From: an uncultured Desulfobacterales bacterium
Lineage (GTDB): Bacteria; Desulfobacterota; Desulfobacteria; Desulfobacterales; UBA11574
Direction: 5' to 3'
Assembly: GCA_937925895.1 (NCBI GenBank)
Contig: CALANC010000213.1
Location: forward strand, 1-11,066
DNA: 11,066 nt
Shown: one piece after another, positions 1-7,946 of the stretch
Numbering within the stretch: position 1 is the first letter of the stretch
Layout of the letters: every line of letters starts with the position of its first letter
Position numbers and translations under genes: made by a program
Notes under the pieces: model-generated
The model's input: only the letters and a program-made list of their open reading frames with translations
Told to the model about the DNA's origin: nothing
The model's database searches: none

Positions 1-546
1 GATGGAAAAGATTACCTCCAAAGGGTGCGCTCAGCGAGCCAGCGCATGGGACAAATCATTGACGATCTGCTCTCACTCTCGAGAATATCTCGTCGAGAGT
101 TAAACAAACAAGAAGTTAACTTGAGTGAAATAGCCAAAAAGGTTTTAGATAATCTGCAAGAAAGAGATCCGGACCGTACAGTTGACGTCGTTATCGGGCA
201 TAAGCTGACTGCAATTTGCGACTCCAATTTAATAGAAATCGTTCTTGAAAATCTTCTTAGCAATGCATGGAAATTTACCTCAAAGCAGGAAAAACCATGG
301 ATAGTATTCGATCAGGTTATGCAGGACGATGAGCTGGCTTTTTGTGTGCGTGACAATGGCGCAGGATTTGACATGGCGTATGCGAAAAAATTGTTCGGTA
401 CTTTCCAGCGCTTGCACAAGGACACAGATTTTAAAGGGTATGGCATTGGTCTTGCTACGGTCCAGCGTATTATTCACCGCCACGAAGGTCATATTTGGGC
501 CGAGGGATATATAGACAGGGGCGCCTCGTTTTATTTTGTACTTTAA
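1..546 (+). CDS. Sensor histidine kinase, C-terminal part (5' end outside window)
   Basis: The frame is open from the first base and ends at TAA 544-546, giving the last 181 residues of a two-component sensor kinase. Residues 1-30 are the end of the dimerisation helix pair; the phosphorylated His lies before the window. The ATPase domain is complete: N-box ENLLSNAWKF (83-92), G1 DNGAGFD (118-124), F-box FGTFQRL (132-138), G2 GYGIGLATV (146-154), then EGHIWAEG (162-169). The wording of the F- and G2-boxes resembles phytochrome-like and PAS-linked kinases. This fits the Rcp1-like regulator that follows after 17 bases, its likely phosphorylation partner. The input signal cannot be inferred because the sensory part is missing. 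The kinase call is very secure; the subtype is inference. Confidence 0.95.
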   Translation, partial: DGKDYLQRVRSASQRMGQIIDDLLSLSRISRRELNKQEVNLSEIAKKVLDNLQERDPDRTVDVVIGHKLTAICDSNLIEIVLENLLSNAWKFTSKQEKPWIVFDQVMQDDELAFCVRDNGAGFDMAYAKKLFGTFQRLHKDTDFKGYGIGLATVQRIIHRHEGHIWAEGYIDRGASFYFVL

Positions 547-563
547 CATTAAGGAAAGATAAC

Positions 564-1016
564 ATGGAAAAGAAAATAATTTTGCTGGTTGAGGACAATC
601 CTGACGATGAGTTGTTGGCTATCCGCGCACTCAAAAAAAACAACATTATGAACGAAGTCGTAGTTGCTAGAGATGGAGCTGAAGCCCTTGACTATCTTTT
701 CGGTACAGGCGCATATGAAGACCGCGACACGAGCGTAATGCCCCAAGTTATTCTGTTGGATTTAAAGCTTCCCAAAATAGACGGTCTTGGCGTGTTGAAG
801 CGTCTTCGTGAGGACGAGAGAACAAAATTGCTTCCTGTGGTCGTTCTAACCTCATCAAAAGAAGATAAAGATTTAAACGAAAGTTATCGACTGGGAGCAA
901 ACAGTTACATCCGGAAACCGGTCGACTTTATTCAATTCACAGAAGCTATCAAACAGCTGGGTCTGTATTGGCTGGTGTTAAACGAACCACCTCCCCAAGG
1001 AGGAAGTAATATATGA
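564..1016 (+). CDS. Single-domain response regulator, Rcp1-like
   Basis: A 150-residue receiver domain with no output domain. The start at ATG 564 is chosen because AAGGAAAG lies just upstream and the receiver fold begins at once with KKIILLVEDNPDD. The acidic pocket is Glu10/Asp11, the expected phosphoacceptor is Asp66 in ILLDLKLP, the switch Thr/Ser is Thr96-Ser97, and the conserved Lys is Lys118 before Pro119. The long loop between helix 1 and strand 3 (FGTGAYEDRDT) is typical of the Rcp1 family that pairs with phytochrome-like kinases. It follows the kinase gene by 17 bases, so one operon is likely. It probably acts through protein contacts or phosphotransfer, since nothing binds DNA. Its last codons overlap a further ATG at 1013. 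Confidence 0.95.
   Translation: MEKKIILLVEDNPDDELLAIRALKKNNIMNEVVVARDGAEALDYLFGTGAYEDRDTSVMPQVILLDLKLPKIDGLGVLKRLREDERTKLLPVVVLTSSKEDKDLNESYRLGANSYIRKPVDFIQFTEAIKQLGLYWLVLNEPPPQGGSNI
990..1003 (+). promoter_or_regulatory. Small hairpin covering the ribosome binding site of the 1013 ORF
   Basis: CCTCC (990-994) is complementary to GGAGG (999-1003) with a CCAA loop. The pairing would hide the Shine-Dalgarno sequence of the following ATG until ribosomes translating the response regulator open it, which is the usual arrangement for translational coupling. The stem is only five pairs, so this is a suggestion. Confidence 0.3.
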
Positions 1017-1138
1017 GTAAGTTTCGCACCCCTATCCTGAAAAATACTGCTAACATTCAGGGGGTATCCAAATTCGCTTCACTCGGGGTACCAACGGCAC
1101 TGATAATTTTAATTTGGCGTGGATTCAATTTCCTTTAG
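1013..1138 (+). CDS. Possible short or truncated ORF translationally coupled to the response regulator
   Basis: ATG 1013 overlaps the stop codon of the response regulator (ATGA) and is preceded by AAGGAGG at 997-1003 with a 9-base spacer, an excellent ribosome binding site. The frame gives only 41 residues (MSKFRTPILKN at the start, hydrophobic ALIILIW near residues 29-35) and stops at TAG 1136-1138. Its tail overlaps the 3' end of the convergent lipoprotein gene by 30 bases. Two-component operons of this type commonly continue with another kinase or hybrid gene, so this may be the surviving 5' end of a lost third gene (inference). It could also be a real small protein. I recognise no family. 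Confidence 0.3.
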   Translation: MSKFRTPILKNTANIQGVSKFASLGVPTALIILIWRGFNFL

Positions 1139-2065
1139 CGTCTTTTTATAAATGTGGCCTAAGGAGCCGCCTATAGCAACCGCTTTTCGAGCAGCCTCCA
1201 ACGCATCCTGTTTTCGACCTTGCTCTAAAAGAACTTGGGCAAGATTGTTATAAGCAGAACCGGCTCCGGGATGTAAAACGGTTGCTTTTTTAAAGGCCGA
1301 TTCAGCACCTTTGAGATCTTCAACCGCATAATTGCTGTTACCGAGCCCCATGATAGCGGCTAAACTGCCGGGCCACCGTTTCAGAGCTGTATTATAGCCA
1401 ATGATCGCCGCCTGGAATTGGCGAGATCTCTCAAGTCCCATCACCGCTGTTAAAAATTTGTCTTCTTTTGCCATAGCCGGCAGTTGCGCCGGCTTCAATG
1501 TTAAAAGCCCCCAAAAATTGCTGCGCGCCCACGTATTTTTGAAAACACGGAAAGGCATCTGTTTGCGAGCGGTGAGGCCTGATCGAAGAATGATGACTTT
1601 TTTCTGCAAATCATACCCGATGATGACAGAATAGTGCCAAATCGGGTACCATGAAAGTCCAAGGTTTTGCAAAATGATCACCGGATACCCGGCAGCAACT
1701 TCGGCAAACATGATATCGATACCATTAAACGCATAAGCGATTCTCCCATGACGTCTGGCAGCACTGATCAAAGATGCCTGCAGGCTGCCTTTACGCGCCG
1801 GGGTGAACACCTCATCTGTCAGGTCTTCAGGTAAAATGGGGACCCCACTCCAATTGAGCGTCATTGCGAGCGCTGCAGGTCCACACTGATAAGATACTTG
1901 AGGATAAAACGGAACGGTATTTATTTCAAAACAGGATGGTATAGCACCTGCTTGTTCCGGCATCTGGTGCTTTTCAGTGATCGCACAACCGGTGAAGAAC
2001 AAATATACGGCGGAAAAAATCAATGGGATGTAAAAAAATTCTAGCCACTTACGACGACATGCCAT
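1109..2065 (-). CDS. PA2778-like lipoprotein: C39-like cysteine peptidase domain plus C-terminal TPRs
   Basis: A 318-residue protein. The N-terminus has basic residues, a hydrophobic stretch and a lipobox FTGC ending at Cys27, so it is a predicted lipoprotein facing the periplasm. Residues about 45-190 form a C39-like papain-fold domain: the Cys motif is YQCGPAALAM with Cys61, and the His motif is WHYSVIIGYD with His144. The usual third Asp/Asn is not clear; the strand after the His ends in ILRSG. Residues about 200-300 hold two to three TPR units (for example GSAYNNLAQVLLEQGRKQDA). This order matches proteins known as PA2778-family cysteine peptidases. The PA2779-type partner often found with them is not visible here. 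ATG 2065 is the only good start, preceded by an A/G-rich but weak ribosome binding site. Substrate unknown. Confidence 0.85.
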   Translation of the reverse strand: MACRRKWLEFFYIPLIFSAVYLFFTGCAITEKHQMPEQAGAIPSCFEINTVPFYPQVSYQCGPAALAMTLNWSGVPILPEDLTDEVFTPARKGSLQASLISAARRHGRIAYAFNGIDIMFAEVAAGYPVIILQNLGLSWYPIWHYSVIIGYDLQKKVIILRSGLTARKQMPFRVFKNTWARSNFWGLLTLKPAQLPAMAKEDKFLTAVMGLERSRQFQAAIIGYNTALKRWPGSLAAIMGLGNSNYAVEDLKGAESAFKKATVLHPGAGSAYNNLAQVLLEQGRKQDALEAARKAVAIGGSLGHIYKKTLKEIESTPN

Positions 2066-2081
2066 TCTTTCTTTTCTCGGT

Positions 2082-2096
2082 TAAACGGAACGTTTA
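2082..2096. promoter_or_regulatory. Short perfect inverted repeat upstream of the peptidase lipoprotein gene
   Basis: TAAACG-GAA-CGTTTA is a perfect six-base inverted repeat lying 17-31 bases before the ATG at 2065. It could be an operator or a small hairpin in the leader of the minus-strand gene. It is short enough to occur by chance. Confidence 0.25.
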
Positions 2097-2116
2097 TTTC
2101 AAAAACGCCATGGAAT

Positions 2117-2250
2117 ATAACCCGGATTTCTCACGAGTCTGAGCGGCTCAGGAACAAGGCATTTTAACCCGAAGACGTAGTATTCTTACTTCGAGGGTTG
2201 AATAACGCAGTTCCTGTGTCGCTCAGGCTCGCCTTTGGTGAAGAATTTTA
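2117..2250. repeat. Long imperfect palindromic extragenic element (MITE- or REP-like)
   Basis: The stretch can fold end to end. The central strong stem pairs 2134-2155 with 2210-2231: 19 of 22 positions are Watson-Crick, two more are G-T wobbles and one is a mismatch. An inner stem pairs AACCC/GAAG (2166-2174) with CTTC/GGGTT (2189-2199) around a two-base bulge. The outer arms are looser: CCCGGATTTCTCACGA (2121-2136) faces GGTGAAGAATTT near 2238-2249. The end sequence around CCCGGATTTCTCACGA recurs at 2353-2377 (inverted) and 9372-9393. This argues for a dispersed repeat family rather than a simple terminator. There is no ORF or transposase inside, so any mobility would need help in trans (inference). 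Confidence 0.65.
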
Positions 2251-2352
2251 ACTCGTATTACGCTTATCGTTAAATGATAGAATGTTCGTACAAATTGAAC
2301 ACAATATATATTTTAACTTATTGAAATTCGGTTGTCTTTGAAAATTGTTAAA

Positions 2353-2377
2353 ATTCTTCATGAGAAATGCGGGCTAA
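2353..2377 (-). repeat. Inverted fragment of the same repeat end
   Basis: Read on the minus strand from 2377 it begins TTAGCCCGCATTTCTCATGA. This differs from the left end of the 2117 element at a few positions only and matches the start of the 9372 copy. It is inverted relative to the 2117 copy. In addition TGAAGAATTTTAAC at 2239-2252 is perfectly inverted at 2347-2360, so the two copies can also pair with each other across a 94-base loop. Confidence 0.55.
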
Positions 2378-2485
2378 TGGTTTCTATAATGATTTGATAT
2401 TTCAGAGTCAACTCAATTGTGAAAAAATATTTTGACCCTGGAAAGAGATATAAATTAAGAATATATATTTAATTATTAGAATAGG

Positions 2486-2514
2486 TTGACATTTGGGTTT
2501 TGGTGTTCTAATTT
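2486..2514 (+). promoter_or_regulatory. Possible sigma-70 promoter for panC-metK-ahcY
   Basis: A perfect -35 TTGACA (2486-2491) is followed after 17 bases by TAATTT (2509-2514), a weak -10. Transcription would begin near 2521, about 27 bases before the proposed panC start. The placement supports it, but the -10 match is poor. Confidence 0.4.
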
Positions 2515-2535
2515 TTCCAATTTACCTAATTTCCT

Positions 2536-2539
2536 GAGG
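2536..2539 (+). promoter_or_regulatory. Ribosome binding site that decides the panC start
   Basis: GAGG at 2536-2539 sits 8 bases before ATC 2548, where the family's first Met should be. No comparable purine-rich site precedes the TTG at 2596, the first standard start codon in the frame. The site therefore argues for initiation at the non-standard ATC. Confidence 0.5.
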
Positions 2540-2547
2540 TTTACATC

Positions 2548-3393
2548 ATCGAAATCATAACAACCACCAAAGAGACCCAAAAACGATGTGGCCACTTGCG
2601 TAGCCAGGGCAAAACAATTGTCTTTGTCCCAACCATGGGATACCTCCATGAAGGACATCTGTCTTTAATGAGAGAGGGTCATAATCATGGAGATTTTCTC
2701 GTCGCCAGTATTTTTATCAACCCCGCGCAATTTGCTCCTGGAGAAGATTTAGAGTCCTATCCAATCGATTTTGAACGGGACGTTGACCTTTGTCAAAAGG
2801 AAGGTGTCGACTTAATATTTGCGCCGGATGTAAATGAAATCTATGATGATTCATATCAGACATATGTTGAGCTTGAAAAACTGCCCAACCACCTCTGTGG
2901 CATCTCCCGGCCGATATTTTTTACAGGAGTCGCAACCGTATGTACAAAACTATTTAATATTGTCAAACCACATGTTGCCGTCTTTGGCCAGAAGGACTAT
3001 CAGCAGCTTGTTATTATTCGTCAGATGGTTCGCGACCTCAATTTCGAAATAGACATTATTGGTGGTCCCACGATAAGAGAATCCGACGGACTAGCGATGA
3101 GCTCGCGTAACAGTTACCTTACCTCTGAACAGCGAATGCAGGCTCTATCTATCTTTAAATCGCTTAACAAGGGACAAGCGCTTCTTGAAAGGGGAATCAG
3201 AGATACCCAAAAAATAATTGGCCAGGCGACAGAATTGATACAATCACATCCGGAAACCGAGATAGACTATATCACCATTTGCGACCCTGAAACGCTGGAA
3301 GACATCAAAACAATCAACAAGCCGGTATTGATGGCTCTTGCGGTAAAAATCGGCAAAGCACGTCTGATTGACAATATGATACTGAAGCCATAA
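2548..3393 (+). CDS. panC: Pantothenate synthetase (pantoate--beta-alanine ligase), apparent ATC start
   Basis: PanC joins pantoate and beta-alanine using ATP in the cytoplasm, the last step to pantothenate and so to coenzyme A. Counting from codon 2548 gives 281 residues, against about 283 in E. coli. The nucleotide-binding HIGH-type motif PTMGYLHEGH falls at residues 28-37, with His34 and His37 at the family positions. Further signatures are FGQKDYQQL in the middle and LAMSSRNSYL as the KMSKS-like loop. The frame has no ATG in the right place. IEIITTTKE aligns with the normal N-terminus with ATC as codon 1, preceded by GAGG. The alternative TTG at 2596 would drop 16 residues and has no ribosome binding site. 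The ATC may be a genuine rare start, a recent mutation or a sequencing error. metK follows after 36 bases. No panB or panD is seen. Confidence 0.93.
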   Translation: MEIITTTKETQKRCGHLRSQGKTIVFVPTMGYLHEGHLSLMREGHNHGDFLVASIFINPAQFAPGEDLESYPIDFERDVDLCQKEGVDLIFAPDVNEIYDDSYQTYVELEKLPNHLCGISRPIFFTGVATVCTKLFNIVKPHVAVFGQKDYQQLVIIRQMVRDLNFEIDIIGGPTIRESDGLAMSSRNSYLTSEQRMQALSIFKSLNKGQALLERGIRDTQKIIGQATELIQSHPETEIDYITICDPETLEDIKTINKPVLMALAVKIGKARLIDNMILKP

Positions 3394-3429
3394 TTTGTGT
3401 ATCCTAATTCAAAATAAAGGAGACTCTTT

Positions 3430-4599
3430 ATGAGCAACGAACAATTCTTTTTTACTTCTGAATCTGTGACCGAAGGGCACCCGGATAAGGTTGCCGATGC
3501 CATATCAGATTCCATATTGGACGCGATTATCGAAAAAGATAAAAACTGTAGAGTTGCCTGTGAAACCTTGGTAACAACGGGTCTTGCATTTATTGCAGGA
3601 GAAATTACAACCAGTTGTTATGTTGATATGCCTGAAATTATTCGCAATACAATTCGTGAAATTGGATATCACTCTTCCCAGATGGGCTTTGATTGGCAGA
3701 CATGTTCGGTCATAACAAGTATCGACCAGCAATCTCCCGATATTGCTCAAGGAGTTAATGTGGGTGACGGGCTTTTCAAAGAACAGGGAGCTGGAGATCA
3801 AGGTCTAATGTTCGGATATGCAACTGATGAAACACCTGAATTGATGCCCATGCCCATCATGTATGCCCACAAGTTGTGTAATCGGCTTGCCATTGTACGT
3901 AAAAATAGTTCCCTTGATTTTTTGAGGCCCGACGGCAAAACACAGGTGACAATAGAATATGAAAACGGTACCCCCAAGCGTGTTGATACCATCGTGATTG
4001 CTGCTCAACATAAACCATCTATCTCCTACGATGAGCTGAAAGAAGCTATCATAGAAGAAGTCATCAAAAAAATTATCCCCAAAGAGTTTACAGACGGGGA
4101 CACTCGCTTTTTTATTAATTCTACGGGTAAATTTGTGATTGGCGGCCCCATGGGAGACTGCGGGTTAACGGGTCGCAAGATAATAGTTGATACTTACGGA
4201 GGTCAAGGGAGTCATGGCGGCGGATGCTTCTCAGGAAAAGATCCGTCAAAAGTTGATCGAAGCGCCTCCTACATGGCCAGGCATATCGCCAAAAATATCG
4301 TTGCAGCCGGCCTGGCAAAAAAATGCGAAATACAGATCGCCTATGCCATTGGTGTGGCCCAACCCGTTTCGGTTATGATTGATCTTATGGGAACCGGCGT
4401 CATTCCAAAAGATCGGGTCAAAGAAATCGTCAATGAAATTTTCGACTTAAGACCAGCTGCAATCATCGAATATCTGGACCTTTTGCGGCCTATTTTTAGA
4501 AAAACTGCAGCCTATGGTCACTTTGGTCGGGACGAACCTGAATTTACCTGGGAAAAAACCAATATGGTGGATATTCTGAGGGAAAAAGCGGGACTGTAA
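3430..4599 (+). CDS. metK: S-adenosylmethionine synthetase (methionine adenosyltransferase)
   Basis: MetK makes S-adenosylmethionine from methionine and ATP in the cytoplasm, normally as a homotetramer. The 389-residue length is normal for bacteria. Visible signatures are [11 protein letters not shown] at residues 10-20 with the catalytic His17 and metal-binding Asp19, the hexapeptide-region motif [12 protein letters not shown] at 120-131, and [16 protein letters not shown] in the C-terminal part. That last motif has Cys where many homologues have Ala. ATG 3430 is preceded by AAGGAGA at 3417-3423. It lies 36 bases after panC and 26 bases before ahcY, so the three are probably co-transcribed. 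The product feeds methylation, whose by-product is handled by the next gene. Confidence 0.98.
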   Translation: MSNEQFFFTSESVTEGHPDKVADAISDSILDAIIEKDKNCRVACETLVTTGLAFIAGEITTSCYVDMPEIIRNTIREIGYHSSQMGFDWQTCSVITSIDQQSPDIAQGVNVGDGLFKEQGAGDQGLMFGYATDETPELMPMPIMYAHKLCNRLAIVRKNSSLDFLRPDGKTQVTIEYENGTPKRVDTIVIAAQHKPSISYDELKEAIIEEVIKKIIPKEFTDGDTRFFINSTGKFVIGGPMGDCGLTGRKIIVDTYGGQGSHGGGCFSGKDPSKVDRSASYMARHIAKNIVAAGLAKKCEIQIAYAIGVAQPVSVMIDLMGTGVIPKDRVKEIVNEIFDLRPAAIIEYLDLLRPIFRKTAAYGHFGRDEPEFTWEKTNMVDILREKAGL

Positions 4600-4619
4600 A
4601 GACATATTAAGGAGATTAA

Positions 4620-5882
<1,263 letters not shown>

Positions 5883-5892
5883 TCTCCACGTG

Positions 5893-6675
5893 TCAGTTGT
5901 CACCTATTTCTTTGTCCCTTTTCTGATTCCAAATCACCCAGTCGTTTAGATCGTCCTTGATTGAAAACCGAAAAGGTTTAGAGACCGTTCCGTCAGGCTT
6001 GATATCGATCTGCTCTAAGGCCTTGACCAGGTAAGTCCATTCTTGCATGGATACCGGCGTGGGACCTGGAACCGCATGAGGCGCTTCAACTTTTGTCTGT
6101 TGCCCAATTTTCTGCCGCTGGTCTCCGGCCCCGGTCATCATAGGGCTCTTTACCACCACATCACCCCAGTAGACTTTCACCATAACAGAATTATCTTTAT
6201 AGACATTTATCCTGTAAGTGGTACCGCGAACACCGGCGATAGCCGTTTTAGCTGAAATTGCAAAACGTCCTTTAACCCCGGACAGCCGGGTCACCTTGGC
6301 CCACGTCTTTCCCAAGATCAGGCCCACTGACACGTCGCGTTGTTTTTCATTATTATCATATGCAATAGATTCCAGTTTGAAGGTGGTCTCCTCATCATAA
6401 CGCAAGTAACTTCCATCAGGCATATTCAGTTCTATTCTGGTGTTTTTTCCAGTTGTGACCTGGTCGCCGTTCGACAATATATTTCCCTGAGCCAACGTTT
6501 GTGCCTCTTTCTTACCCGCTTTGATTACAGAAGCACTTCCTTTCAATAAAGCAACTTTTGCTTCTCCCCCTTTAAGATCAATGGAAACAGGTTTATTATC
6601 GGCTTTTGCAAAACAGGGAAAGAGAAGAAACCAGAGAATTATAAAACATACAGCTTTATCTTTAAAAAACTCCAT
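5893..6675 (-). CDS. Exported FecR-domain protein
   Basis: With ATG 6675 as start the product has 260 residues and a clean Sec signal peptide (hydrophobic FIILWFLLFPCF, cleavage likely after AKA near residue 25). An in-frame TTG at 6693 would add six residues before the signal; neither start has a strong ribosome binding site. Residues about 69-160 form a FecR domain: the strand pattern around GDQVTTGKNTRIELNMPDGS, then GKTWAKV and the conserved FAISAKTAIAGVRGTTYRI. The protein lacks the N-terminal helix that binds sigma factors in true FecR regulators, so it is more likely a periplasmic or surface protein than a sigma regulator (inference). The C-terminal part ends in a polar region with NDWVIWNQKRD. 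It is the last gene of the minus-strand cassette, 54 bases after the TPR/SLH lipoprotein gene. Confidence 0.88.
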   Translation of the reverse strand: MEFFKDKAVCFIILWFLLFPCFAKADNKPVSIDLKGGEAKVALLKGSASVIKAGKKEAQTLAQGNILSNGDQVTTGKNTRIELNMPDGSYLRYDEETTFKLESIAYDNNEKQRDVSVGLILGKTWAKVTRLSGVKGRFAISAKTAIAGVRGTTYRINVYKDNSVMVKVYWGDVVVKSPMMTGAGDQRQKIGQQTKVEAPHAVPGPTPVSMQEWTYLVKALEQIDIKPDGTVSKPFRFSIKDDLNDWVIWNQKRDKEIGDN

Positions 6676-6729
6676 TTTAATAGTTCTGCTCAAGAAAAGG
6701 TAAGCTCACGGTAACTAATGTTCATTCAT

Positions 6730-7887
6730 TTATAGCTGAGATTTCAATGTGCGAATGCTCAAAAGTGATTCAGCCCCTGAAACAGATCCCTGAGGATCGA
6801 ATTCTCCCGTTGATATATCTTTTACCTCTAAAATATTCCGAGTGGTACAGACCATCGCCGCATTAAAAAAAGACAAATCGTTTCTTAAGTCCGGGAAGGG
6901 TGATTCATTCCCAATAAACCTGGTGGCCAGGTTTTCGTCTCCAGTAATTTTTATCAAAATATCCTCTATCATCATGGCAAATTCTGCCCGTGTTATGATT
7001 TTATATGGTTTGTAGGTATGATTGGGATAAGGCTGAAGGCCTTTAATTCCAATAGCGATTACCGCATCGATGTCAGATTTCAACACATGATTTTCAATAT
7101 CGGAAGCAGGAGGGATTTTTACGTATTCCCCGCTAACAAACTTTTTTTCCGGATCTTTAAAAGCAGTATCGAATTTTTTTGGCGTCCTTTTGCGAAACAG
7201 CTCATCAATTTCGAGTTCTTCGATAAAAAGAGCCGCCACATCAGCGCGGGTTATCTTGTGAAGAAGTGCTATCTTTTTCCCTACAACTGATCCGGGCATT
7301 GCTCTTTGAATTTTTTGGATAACTGCATATTCCTCATCGGCTTTTTTAACGAATTCTTTATCAAGATCTAGAACTTTGGAAAACTGACCGGCAGCCTGTT
7401 GAAACTCAAACGACATTTTATAAGCTATACCCATATAAAAATACGGTGCAGACACTTCGGGATCAATTTTGATCGATCTTTTGAATTTGCTTTCAACTTC
7501 CTCAAGCCAATCTTTATTTATTTTGTCTCTTCCCATGATAAAAAGTCGCATGTCTCCGACATTAACGTTGATTTTCTGTTTATTACCATCGGCATATTTA
7601 TTTGCTATTTTCAATTGTTTAAAGCCATTCTCATACTCACCTCTTATTCCGTAGACCAGTCCAAGACCGACATAAGCAGGTGAATATTTGGGATCCAGCT
7701 CTTTGGCCCGATTGAACTCTCGAAATGCCCCATCAATTTTTCCGGTCTTTAGCATTTTGTGACCATTTTTCACATGGTGCCCAGGCGTGTCGAGCTCTGC
7801 CTCAGGTGCCATGGCCTTCGGACCGCATGCCGATAGAACAAGTAAGCATAAGCCTACGAAGACAAATAATAAGTATTTAAAATTCAT
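6730..7887 (-). CDS. Lipoprotein with TPR repeats and S-layer-homology-like segments
   Basis: A 385-residue lipoprotein. The signal sequence ends in LSAC with Cys21 as the lipid-modified residue, followed by Gly rather than Asp. Residues about 40-100 form two TPR units (KMLKTGKIDGAFREFNRA; PAYVGLGLVYGIRGEYENG). Another TPR pair lies at about 127-178 (YFYMGIAYKMSFEFQQAAGQF). The second half carries SLH-like features: ITRADVAALFIEEL (212-225), then ITRAEFAMMIEDIL (298-311) after an IGIKGLQPYPN segment, and a third, degraded repeat beginning FPDL near 331. SLH domains often bind cell-wall-linked glycans, but in this family the ligand is unknown. ATG 7887 follows TAAGGAGGAATC, an excellent ribosome binding site. 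The neighbours are also exported, so an outer-envelope assembly is likely. Confidence 0.88.
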   Translation of the reverse strand: MNFKYLLFVFVGLCLLVLSACGPKAMAPEAELDTPGHHVKNGHKMLKTGKIDGAFREFNRAKELDPKYSPAYVGLGLVYGIRGEYENGFKQLKIANKYADGNKQKINVNVGDMRLFIMGRDKINKDWLEEVESKFKRSIKIDPEVSAPYFYMGIAYKMSFEFQQAAGQFSKVLDLDKEFVKKADEEYAVIQKIQRAMPGSVVGKKIALLHKITRADVAALFIEELEIDELFRKRTPKKFDTAFKDPEKKFVSGEYVKIPPASDIENHVLKSDIDAVIAIGIKGLQPYPNHTYKPYKIITRAEFAMMIEDILIKITGDENLATRFIGNESPFPDLRNDLSFFNAAMVCTTRNILEVKDISTGEFDPQGSVSGAESLLSIRTLKSQL

Positions 7888-7946
7888 GATTCCTCCTTAA
7901 TCCTGTGTCCCAAGAATTATAGTTGGATTTATAGGCTAAAAACAGG

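Larger units (their letters stand above)
2066..2547. other. Non-coding intergenic region between the divergent peptidase and panC genes
   Basis: About 480 bases with no convincing coding frame on either strand. It holds the short inverted repeat at 2082-2096, a long imperfect palindrome (2117-2250), a related inverted fragment (2353-2377), an AT-rich stretch around 2440-2485, and a possible panC promoter (2486-2514). I looked for SAM- or SAH-sensing riboswitch features because of the downstream metK and ahcY genes, and recognised none. Confidence 0.7.

Noticed and set aside
2134..2231. The long hairpin as a plain transcription terminator of the peptidase or panC genes
   Set aside because: It lies upstream of both divergent genes, lacks a T-tract after the stem and shares its ends with other copies in the window, so a repeat element fits better.
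2440..2485. AT-rich near-palindrome AATTAA...TTAATT
   Set aside because: Low-complexity AT sequence gives such matches easily; there is no supporting context.
2378..2547. A possible SAM or SAH riboswitch ahead of panC-metK-ahcY
   Set aside because: I found no recognisable core of the known classes, and the leader after the likely promoter is only about 27 bases.
2476..2658. A 60-codon minus-strand reading frame upstream of and overlapping panC
   Set aside because: It lies opposite the conserved PanC N-terminus, has no ribosome binding site and resembles no protein; it is a shadow frame.
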